Part shown: positions 53,948 through 64,000 of the stretch, piece after piece | Layout: the number at the start of each line of letters is the position of its first letter | How positions within the stretch are numbered: the stretch's first letter is position 1 | Origin: Oscillospiraceae bacterium | Lineage (GTDB): Bacteria > Bacillota > Clostridia > Oscillospirales > Acutalibacteraceae | Direction: 5' to 3' | Assembly: GCA_015066525.1 (NCBI GenBank) | Contig: SVOG01000005.1 | Span: 1-64,000, forward strand | DNA length: 64,000 nt | Notes under the pieces: generated by a model | What the model was told of the DNA's origin: nothing | The model's database searches: none | Seen by the model: only the letters and a program-made list of their open reading frames with translations | Translations under genes and position numbers: made by a program

Positions 53948-55513
53948 TTATTCAGCCGTGATATTCAGATTGCCGCTGACGGTGTCAAAGTCAATGTCAA
54001 CCGACCCGTCGCCATAGGTAAGGGTTTTTGCCTTGGTATCCTTCACGGTGTTAAATCCCGTAGCGTCCACACTGCCCGAAACACTGTCGTACTTCACCGC
54101 AAAACCGCCGATGCTCTGCGGCAGGATGAGTGCAAAATCGCCGCTGACGGTGTCAAAATCCATCCGGCTGTTAGTGGCCGCGTTGCTGAGTGCCACATTA
54201 CCGCTGACATTGTCGATGTCCACCGTGTGATAGGTGCCCTTAATGGTTATCGACCCCGAAACATTGTCAATATTAAGTGCATCGGCATCCACGGCATTCA
54301 GCCGTACCGCCGCGTTTACGGAGTCAATATCCAGCGCGCTGAATACTTTGGCGGGAACGCTGATGATTAAATCCTTTTTGCAGTCCTTTAACGAATTTAT
54401 GGTAATGTGCGACTTGCAAAACTGAATTTTCAAATTACCGTTACGGACTAAATAGCGCAGGGTTAAGTCCTCACTTTTTGCCTGCGATTCGGTAAAGGTG
54501 ATGGTGTCGCTGTTCTCAGCCGAAGGTTGAACGGTTACGCTGCCGTTGACCCAGTCGACGCTGATGGTGCTTATCGCAGCAGCATCAACGCTTGCACTGC
54601 CTATCAGGTAGTCGCTCTCGTTTTCGTAGTTGAACATACTGCCGATATTTCCGCTTTGGCTGTTATGGGAGTTCTTTCCGTTCATCGCGGTGTGGCAGAC
54701 CATACCGAAAGTGCTGAAAACGACGACGGAAAAGATAATGGCAAAGGTGATAAAGAGGGAGCTTCTGCCTGCGGCGGGACGGTCGGACTTTTTCAGGCTG
54801 TCGAGTATGATGTAGTAAGCGGGGATGGTCAAAAACAGTATCCACGCAGGATGCCATAAACCGAAACTCATCCCGAGCGCACAAAACAAAGCTGTTACCA
54901 AAAGAGGGTAGGCGAATTTTTGCGCCTTGTTTTCCATTACAGCGTCCACTCCCGTGTCGATTGCGGGAAGCAGGAGGAGGATAATCCAACTGACGCTCCA
55001 ACCGCTCGGGAATACGGCGCCGACAAGAAAGAAGAGGATAATGCCGCCTATCCATATGAAAGGGCTCACCCACGACGGCTTTTTCTTATCCTCGTCGGCA
55101 TAACGGAATATATGGTCGTTGAATGGTTGCTCACGATTCGCATTGACGTTGATGCCGTCAAGTCCGATGTGGACACTGTCGCCGTCCTTACTTTGCACAT
55201 CCACACCGCGCAGGGAAATGTTTACTTTATCCGCGGGCTGCTCCTTGGTTTCTTCAACCTGCGGCGCGTCCTCAGGCTCCGCCTCGGGTTCCTTCGCCTT
55301 GGCAGGTGTACTTTCTCCGTTAATCATTTCGTCAAGGGACACGCGGTACAACTTTGACAGTGCGATAAGATTATCCGTATCGGGACTGCTTTCGCTCCTC
55401 TCCCATTTGGAGATAGCCTGCCGCGAAACGCCGATTTTTTCAGCCAGTTCCTCCTGAGAATAACCGTTTGCCTTGCGGTACTCGTATAATCTGTTTGCAA
55501 TATTGATATTCAT
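53948..55513 (-). CDS. XRE HTH regulator fused to TM segments and a DUF4097-like adhesin repeat domain
   Basis: HTH NGYSQEELAEKIGVSRQAISKWERSESSPD; C-terminal repeated DxVSGS/NVSG beta-helix motifs. Confidence 0.85.
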   Translation of the reverse strand: MNINIANRLYEYRKANGYSQEELAEKIGVSRQAISKWERSESSPDTDNLIALSKLYRVSLDEMINGESTPAKAKEPEAEPEDAPQVEETKEQPADKVNISLRGVDVQSKDGDSVHIGLDGINVNANREQPFNDHIFRYADEDKKKPSWVSPFIWIGGIILFFLVGAVFPSGWSVSWIILLLLPAIDTGVDAVMENKAQKFAYPLLVTALFCALGMSFGLWHPAWILFLTIPAYYIILDSLKKSDRPAAGRSSLFITFAIIFSVVVFSTFGMVCHTAMNGKNSHNSQSGNIGSMFNYENESDYLIGSASVDAAAISTISVDWVNGSVTVQPSAENSDTITFTESQAKSEDLTLRYLVRNGNLKIQFCKSHITINSLKDCKKDLIISVPAKVFSALDIDSVNAAVRLNAVDADALNIDNVSGSITIKGTYHTVDIDNVSGNVALSNAATNSRMDFDTVSGDFALILPQSIGGFAVKYDSVSGSVDATGFNTVKDTKAKTLTYGDGSVDIDFDTVSGNLNITAE

Positions 55514-55673
55514 TCGCTCACCTCACAGGTTTATTTTCACTTCCATTGTAGCGGTTGCGGCAGAATAACTCTACCAATTTCGGTTTGAAATTACGCAACT
55601 ATCGGTTGCATCCCTGTTTATCATACCATTTATCGGCGTGTATCGCAATCATTTTATCCCTTGTTTGTTACAC

Positions 55674-55703
55674 AAAAAACGCATCCCGACGGGATGCGTT
55701 TTT
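55674..55703 (-). terminator. terminator downstream of htrA
   Basis: AAAAAACGCATCCC-gac-GGGATGCGTTTTT. Confidence 0.8.
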
Positions 55704-55710
55704 ACTTTAC

Positions 55711-57141
55711 TTATTTTCCTTCAATCAATTTGCATTTCACATCGCTTATCTGAATGGTGTTGCCATTCACTCTTGCGATGGTGAGCGTGATGGTGTCACC
55801 CGGCTTGGAAGCGGATAATTTCGAGGTCATAATGTCGGTTGAGGTGAGGGTTTCGCCGTCGACTGCGACAATCATATCGTACTGCTTGATACCTTTCTTG
55901 TAGAGGTCGGAATCCTCGCTGATGGTCTGGATGACCATGGTACCCTCAGCGTCCTTGTAACCCTTTTGTGCGAGTGCGCTGAGAATGTTGTCGGCGCTGG
56001 TGTAAGCGGAAAGAGAATTATACTCAATACCGATTCTTGCTCTGCCGGCGACATAGCCGTTTTTGATGATGGAGTTTGCGGCGTCGATGGCGGTGTTTGC
56101 CGGTACGGCAAATCCCATACCTTCGTACTCGGTGGAAGCAATCTTTGAGGAGTTGATACCGATGACCTGTCCCTGCATATTGAAGAGTGCGCCGCCGGAG
56201 TTACCGGGATTAATCGCCGCCGTCGTCTGGATACATTCATTTTTGTAGCCGATGGAGGAGGATACGGGCACATCGAGTGCCGATACGATACCCTCGGTGA
56301 CGCTGTTCTTGAAGGTCAGTCCGCCGGGACAGCCGATAGCGACACAGTCCTGACCGACTTCGATGTCCTTGCTGTTGCCGAAGGTTGCAACCTTCAGTCC
56401 CGTTGCCTTGATGGAGAGCACGCCGATATCCGTCTGGCTGTCGTAGCCGACCATCGTCGCCTCGTATTCCTTGTCATTTTCAAGCGTAACGGTGAAGGAA
56501 CTGCCGTCCTCGATGACGTGGGCGCAGGTGATGATGTAGGTCTTGCCGTTCTTCTCCGCCATGATGACGCCCGAGCCTTCGCCAGATGCGACCTTGTCGC
56601 CGTTTTGCGAACTGTTTTCGCCGTAGTTATAGAAGTTATAGTAACTTGTCTGATCGGTGTAAACCGTAATGCCCACGCACGAGTCCTTGTTGTTCTTGGC
56701 AACACCGACTACGGTGTAATCGCCCGAACTGTCCTTCTCGGGATTTGAGGCACTGTCCTCGACGTTTGCCTGTACATCGTCGCCCGTTTCCTCTTCCTCT
56801 TTGGTGTCGGACTGCGAGGTGCCGGACTTGCCGTCGGTGATTTTGTCGGCGTTTTCCGCTGCCCAGAGTCCGAAACCTGCAACGATGGCACTGATGATAA
56901 GGATGACGATAATCGTGACGAGCGTCTTGTTGCGCTTTGGCTTCTTCGGGGGATTGGTCTCAAACGCGCTGCCCTGCGGCTGGTAGTACTGCCCGTAGGG
57001 GTTTGGATTATACTGCTGCGTCGGGGGCGTGTAAGAGGTGCCGCGCGTCTCGGGTCTCACATTCTGATAAGTGTTTGGGTTATAGTTCGGCTGTGTATTC
57101 TCCGGATTCGGAGTGCCGAAATTGTTGTTAAATTCGTCCAT
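55711..57141 (-). CDS. HtrA/DegP-like trypsin-like serine protease with PDZ domain
   Basis: GSGVIMAEKNGKTYIITCAHVI, INPGNSGGALFNMQGQVIGINS; N-terminal TM. Confidence 0.93.
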   Translation of the reverse strand: MDEFNNNFGTPNPENTQPNYNPNTYQNVRPETRGTSYTPPTQQYNPNPYGQYYQPQGSAFETNPPKKPKRNKTLVTIIVILIISAIVAGFGLWAAENADKITDGKSGTSQSDTKEEEETGDDVQANVEDSASNPEKDSSGDYTVVGVAKNNKDSCVGITVYTDQTSYYNFYNYGENSSQNGDKVASGEGSGVIMAEKNGKTYIITCAHVIEDGSSFTVTLENDKEYEATMVGYDSQTDIGVLSIKATGLKVATFGNSKDIEVGQDCVAIGCPGGLTFKNSVTEGIVSALDVPVSSSIGYKNECIQTTAAINPGNSGGALFNMQGQVIGINSSKIASTEYEGMGFAVPANTAIDAANSIIKNGYVAGRARIGIEYNSLSAYTSADNILSALAQKGYKDAEGTMVIQTISEDSDLYKKGIKQYDMIVAVDGETLTSTDIMTSKLSASKPGDTITLTIARVNGNTIQISDVKCKLIEGK

Positions 57142-57344
57142 CTGTCATTTCTCCTTTGTTGATTTGACACTAATGTATACTGAAAACATTAAATGAATAT
57201 TAAAACTTGTGTTTATGATCTCGCCTTGAAACGCGGTGCGCGTTTTGAAGGATAGTTGTTGTCTCGCGGTAGCCGCAAAACGGGGTTTTCCAAGGGGCAT
57301 CAGACCGTAGGGATGCCGCCCCTTTGGTTTCTTTCCTGGCGATT

Positions 57345-57370
57345 CGTTCTTTCTCGGGCGAGAAAGAACG
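57345..57370. repeat. perfect 12-bp-arm palindrome CGTTCTTTCTCG-gg-CGAGAAAGAACG
   Basis: Read directly. Confidence 0.8.
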
Positions 57371-57391
57371 GTGGAATCATTCATCCATTCA

Positions 57392-58867
57392 TTATTTTGC
57401 GCGTGGAAGCGTAAAGATGAATTCCGCCTCGCTTTGCGAATCGGATTTCGCCCAGATTCTGCCGCCGTGCATCTCGACCATCATCTTGACGATGTAGAGT
57501 CCGAGCCCCGCGCCGCTCGCGTCGAGCGAACGGGATTTGTCGACCTTGTAGAACCGTTCGAAGAGATGCGCAAGTTCCTGAGACTTGATGCCTTCGCCGC
57601 TGTTTTTGATGGAAACCTGTACGAATTCCGTGCCCTCGGTCACGTTGACGGCGATGTAGCCACCCTCGTTGGTGAACTTCACCGCGTTGTCGAAGAGATT
57701 GTATACCACCTGGTAAATCATATCCGTGTCGGCGTGGACGCGGTGCGGCTGCATACTGTCGAGTCCGCGAATTTCGATATGCTTTTTATCTATGTTTTGC
57801 TCAAAGGTGAGCAGAATATGAATAATCTGGTCCGAAATATTGTAATTCTTCGGCTTCATTTCGAAATCGCCCGACTCCATCTTGCTCATATTGAGCATCG
57901 CGACGACGAGCCGCGAAAGCCGGCGTACTTCGCCCGATACAATCTTGAGATAATAATCCTGCTTATCCTTCGGAATCGTGCCGTCGAGAATGCCGTCGAT
58001 GAAGCCTGCGATGGAGGTCATCGGTGTTTTCAACTCGTGCGAAACATTCGCAACGAAGGAGCGGCGCGAACTTTCGAGCTTATCGAGTGCGTCCGCCATA
58101 TCGTTAAAGGCGATACCGAGGTCGGCGAGTTCATCGTTACCCTGGATATTGACGCGGTAGGAGAAATCGCCCACTGCAAAACGCTTTGCCGCCGTGCTCA
58201 TCTGCTGCAGGGGCGTTACCATCTTCTTCGTCAGCAGCCATATCATCAAAAAGCCGACGGAAAGACAGATGATTGCCACAAAGATGAACATCTTGATGAC
58301 CGACTCCACGAGGTCCGTCGTGCCGCTTTCAACCACGGCGAAAACCGAGCCGATGATGCTGTCGTGTGCCTTGATGGCGGTGCCGACGATGTAGCAGCTC
58401 TCATTATTGATAATCGCGCTGGATATCGCGGTGCCGTTTTCGAGCACGCTCTGGATAATCTTGTCGTCCATCTTGAACTGGCTGTGCTCTTCGCAGACCA
58501 TATAGCCCGTGTAAAACGGCTTGTTTCCGATTTGCTCCTTACACAGGATGATGTTGCCCGCGTTGTCGCATACGTAAACATCACTGTCGATGCAGTTGGA
58601 TACCACTGCGAGCGATTCGCATATCATCGCCTTTTCCTGCGAGTAGTCCGCGTTCATATTGTTGACGATGAGCGTCTGCGAAATGTTTTCTGCAATCGAC
58701 TCCGTGTTCTCCTGCAGCAGCTCGGTCTTGGCGTTGATGGAGTAGGAATTTACCATAAATATCAGCGAGGTACCAAGCACCGCAAAGGTGACGAGAAAGA
58801 TGGATGCAAACAGGATGAAATAGGTGATGAAGATATTTCCTCTTGTCTTTTTCTTACTTTTACTCAT
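57392..58867 (-). CDS. HAMP-domain sensor histidine kinase
   Basis: VANVSHELKTPMTSIAGFIDGIL, NLFDNAVKFTNEGGYI, SGAGLGLYIVKMMVEMHGG. Confidence 0.94.
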   Translation of the reverse strand: MSKSKKKTRGNIFITYFILFASIFLVTFAVLGTSLIFMVNSYSINAKTELLQENTESIAENISQTLIVNNMNADYSQEKAMICESLAVVSNCIDSDVYVCDNAGNIILCKEQIGNKPFYTGYMVCEEHSQFKMDDKIIQSVLENGTAISSAIINNESCYIVGTAIKAHDSIIGSVFAVVESGTTDLVESVIKMFIFVAIICLSVGFLMIWLLTKKMVTPLQQMSTAAKRFAVGDFSYRVNIQGNDELADLGIAFNDMADALDKLESSRRSFVANVSHELKTPMTSIAGFIDGILDGTIPKDKQDYYLKIVSGEVRRLSRLVVAMLNMSKMESGDFEMKPKNYNISDQIIHILLTFEQNIDKKHIEIRGLDSMQPHRVHADTDMIYQVVYNLFDNAVKFTNEGGYIAVNVTEGTEFVQVSIKNSGEGIKSQELAHLFERFYKVDKSRSLDASGAGLGLYIVKMMVEMHGGRIWAKSDSQSEAEFIFTLPRAK

Positions 58868-58875
58868 TATACTTT

Positions 58876-58926
58876 GTAGGGGCGACCTGTGGTCGCCCGC
58901 TTAAATTATGAATTATGAATTTATCA
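58876..58926. repeat. GTAGGGGCGACC hairpin followed by an AATTATG heptamer array
   Basis: GTAGGGGCGACCtgtGGTCGCCC then AATTATG AATTATG AATTTAT. Confidence 0.75.
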
Positions 58927-58940
58927 TTAGGAACGCAGTC

Positions 58941-59636
58941 CTAATCCTTCGTTTCAAACTTATATCCTACGCCCCAGACGGTACGCAGTTCCCATTTGTC
59001 GGAAACGCCCTCGAGTTTCTCTCTGAGGCGCTTGACGTGTACGTCGACCGTTCTGCTGTCGCCGTAGTAGTCGAATCCCCATACCTCGTCGAGAAGCTGG
59101 TCGCGGGTGTAAACCCTGTTCGGATTCGAAGCGAAATGATAGATGAGCTCGAGCTCTTTGGGCGGGGTGTCGACTGCCACGCCGTTCACCTTGAGTTCGT
59201 AGTTCGTAATGTTGATTTCGAGTTTGTCGTAGATGACGACCTTCTTCTCGTTTTCGTCGTTGTCGGTGGCGCCCTTCGTTCTGCGCAGTACTGCTTTGAC
59301 GCGCGCCATCACTTCCTTGGCGTCAAACGGCTTTACGACGTAGTCGTCAGCGCCGAGCTCGAGCCCGAGCACCTTGTCAAAGGTTTCGCCCTTCGCTGTG
59401 AGCATAATAATCGGAGCGGATGAGGTCTTGCGGATTTCGCGGCAGACCTGCCAGCCGTCCATCTTCGGCAGCATAATATCGAGCAGTACGAGGTCGGGGG
59501 ATTTGGCGCGGAAGGTGTCCACTGCCTCCTGTCCGTCGTGCGCAGTAAATACGAGATAACCGTCGTTTTCGAGGTAGAGTTTCAGCAGTTCGCTGATATT
59601 GAGGTCGTCGTCCACTACTAAAATTTTGTCAGCCAT
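58941..59636 (-). CDS. OmpR/PhoB-family response regulator
   Basis: ILVVDDDLNISELLKLYLE, LVLLDIMLPKMDGWQ plus winged helix. Confidence 0.95.
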   Translation of the reverse strand: MADKILVVDDDLNISELLKLYLENDGYLVFTAHDGQEAVDTFRAKSPDLVLLDIMLPKMDGWQVCREIRKTSSAPIIMLTAKGETFDKVLGLELGADDYVVKPFDAKEVMARVKAVLRRTKGATDNDENEKKVVIYDKLEINITNYELKVNGVAVDTPPKELELIYHFASNPNRVYTRDQLLDEVWGFDYYGDSRTVDVHVKRLREKLEGVSDKWELRTVWGVGYKFETKD

Positions 59637-59736
59637 AATCTATGTCCTTTCATTTACTGTAAAAGAATGTATCATTTATTTTTGTTCACATTTTTACCTT
59701 CGGGTGAACAATGTTTTAACATTTGTGAATATTTTT

Positions 59737-60966
59737 TTACCACTCTTTGCCCTTGCGGATGCAGGATTCGACATAGTCGATGAACTGCTTTGCACAGCGC
59801 GGGGAGCGTCCGCCGCGGCGGCGTGCCCAGTTCTCCGCTTCGCGCAGGAGCTTGTCGGTGTCGAAGTCGATGCCCCTGTCGCGCGCAATTTGCTCGGTGA
59901 TGTCGAGGAATTCTGCCTTGTCGGGATTCATAAAGGTGATGGTAACGCCGAAACGGTCGGAGAGCGAGAGCTCCTCCTGCATCGTGTCGCTGCGGTGAAC
60001 ATCGTTCTCGCGGTCGGCGTGGTTTTCTTTAATGAGATGACGTCGGTTCGAGGTGGCGTAAATCAGCGTGTTGCTCTGCCTGCCCGAGAGCGAGCCCTCG
60101 AGCGCCGCCTTGAGTTCGCCGAAAGAGTCGTCATGCGTGTCAAAGCTGAGGTCGTCGATGAAGATGATGAATTTCATCGGACTGTTTGCGATGCGCTCGC
60201 GAATCAGTGTCAGACTGCCGATTTCCGTTTTCTTGATTTCTATCATCCGCAGTCCGCGGTATTTGTATGCGTTGAGTACGGCGTGGACGGTCGAGCTCTT
60301 GCCCGTGCCGCGGTCGCCGTAGAGGAGGATGTTGTTTGCCGGCAGCCCGTCGAGGAATGCCTCGGTGTTTTCGAGTACCATATCTCGTTGACGCTCGTAG
60401 TTTTTGAGCTCGGCAAGTTCAATCGGGTCGGTGCTCGTAATCGGTACGAGGTCGCCGCCGTGCCAGGCAAAGGCGCAGTGTGTCGTGAATACGCCGTAGC
60501 CGTTATCCTCGTGGTAGCGGCAGAGCGCGTCGAAATTGCCTGCCCAGTCGTCGCCGAGCGGCGCGGGCGCCGTTCCCGTCTCCCAGCGGGGGAGGGTGAG
60601 GAGGACTTTCTCCTCTTCGCCGTAGGACGCGCCGATGATTTCATCCGCCGTCAGTTTCGCGATTGCCTCAAGCTTTTTCAGGTCGCTGATAACGCCGTCG
60701 TAAAGTGCTCTCGGTATGTCGTCCGCCTCGCCCGCAGCGGCAGCCTTGGTAAAGGCGTTGTCGTCGGTCAGAACGAGATCGGCAATATATTGCGTGAGGC
60801 TGCCGTGATGGCTCAGCTTTCTGAAAAAGGTACTGTAAAGCCGCGGCGTATCTTCGCCCCTTGCTCCGGCGAGCAGGGCGCGCAGCGCTTGCATCACGTC
60901 GTCCTCTTCGATATTGTAGACACAGATGGAGTCAATATAGTATTTGTATTCTTCAAACTTGTCCAT
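59737..60966 (-). CDS. DUF815-like AAA ATPase
   Basis: NILLYGDRGTGKSSTVHAVLN, FIIFIDDLSFD. Confidence 0.88.
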   Translation of the reverse strand: MDKFEEYKYYIDSICVYNIEEDDVMQALRALLAGARGEDTPRLYSTFFRKLSHHGSLTQYIADLVLTDDNAFTKAAAAGEADDIPRALYDGVISDLKKLEAIAKLTADEIIGASYGEEEKVLLTLPRWETGTAPAPLGDDWAGNFDALCRYHEDNGYGVFTTHCAFAWHGGDLVPITSTDPIELAELKNYERQRDMVLENTEAFLDGLPANNILLYGDRGTGKSSTVHAVLNAYKYRGLRMIEIKKTEIGSLTLIRERIANSPMKFIIFIDDLSFDTHDDSFGELKAALEGSLSGRQSNTLIYATSNRRHLIKENHADRENDVHRSDTMQEELSLSDRFGVTITFMNPDKAEFLDITEQIARDRGIDFDTDKLLREAENWARRRGGRSPRCAKQFIDYVESCIRKGKEW

Positions 60967-61121
60967 ATGACACCTCACCATAAAATAACTCACTATGATT
61001 TTACTCCATTTGTTCATAATTTACAAGGGAATTGTGGTAAAAATTACCGAATAATAGTAATTTTATTCAATAAAAACCGTATATTTTTTTATATTTTGTA
61101 GCAATTTACACTTGCAATACG

Positions 61122-62214
<1,093 letters not shown>

Positions 62215-62221
62215 GGAAATC

Positions 62222-62250
62222 AAAAAAGCCGACGCAAGTCGGCTTTTGTT
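62222..62250 (+). terminator. Rho-independent terminator of ilvC
   Basis: AAAAAGCCGAC-gcaa-GTCGGCTTTT. Confidence 0.85.
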
Positions 62251-62255
62251 ATTTC

Positions 62256-62420
62256 GTAGGGGCGGATATCATCCGCCCGCAGGCTCAAGGCTCAAGGCTC
62301 AAGGGTAGGGTGGGCGCTGCCCACACCCATTGTAGGGGTCGGCGCCCTCGACGACCCGTTAATTGTCCGAGGCGGAGCCGAGTAACCAAAACTAACCACT
62401 AAAAACTAACCACTAAAAAT
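62256..62420. repeat. intergenic repeat island: GTAGGGGCGG hairpin, AGGCTCA heptamers, GTAGGGGTCG hairpin, ACTAACC/ACTAAAA heptamers
   Basis: GTAGGGGCGGATatcATCCGCCC; AGGCTCA x3; ACTAACCACTAAAA x2. Confidence 0.75.
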
Positions 62421-62483
62421 AACTCTTGTATTTATAATCATACTATGTTAGAATACTGAAAGACTTTTTAGGAGGTAACTCTG

Positions 62484-64000
<1,517 letters not shown>

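Noticed and set aside
57145-57384. 79-aa minus-strand ORF in the htrA/kinase gap
   Set aside because: Composition and palindrome content look like repeat sequence; no recognisable domain or good start site
57371-58879. 502-aa plus-strand ORF
   Set aside because: Antisense to the HAMP histidine kinase, which has clear conserved motifs
59599-61101. 500-aa plus-strand ORF
   Set aside because: Antisense to the DUF815-like ATPase with intact Walker A

Overview
Chromosomal window from what looks like a low-to-mid GC Clostridia genome (Oscillospiraceae/Ruminococcaceae-like; taxonomy is inferred from gene content only). It is almost entirely protein-coding and mostly housekeeping or metabolic: radC, a RelA/SpoT-type synthetase, rubredoxin, alr, polA, rimI-tsaD, pckG, pnuC, gpsA, hisC, rsmI, mscL, spoVT, rpsF-ssb-rpsR, ftsE-ftsX-M23 hydrolase, rpe, mgtE, htrA, two two-component systems, ilvC, and an ABC-F gene cut by the right edge. 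No tRNA, rRNA, CRISPR array, prophage or IS element was recognised. Accessory-looking content: (i) an operon of a secreted leucine-rich-repeat-like protein, two tiny peptides with a shared leader-like N-terminus, and a small lipoprotein that shares the C-terminal octapeptide EGWIDKWY with the first peptide (43.6-45.7 kb); this is my best candidate for an undescribed system; (ii) a kinase / TetR / class III aminotransferase / tandem class II aldolase locus with two identical operator palindromes (29.7-35.2 kb); (iii) a pnuC leader with mutually exclusive hairpins (19.3 kb); (iv) an orphan PqqD-like protein behind a secreted protein (6.5-8.0 kb); (v) a dispersed family of intergenic islands built from 7-bp-period tandem repeats, GTAGGGG hairpins and a TCGGGTGCGGGTGTCCCGCCC motif. 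All calls come from reading the sequence and ORF track; no database search was run.
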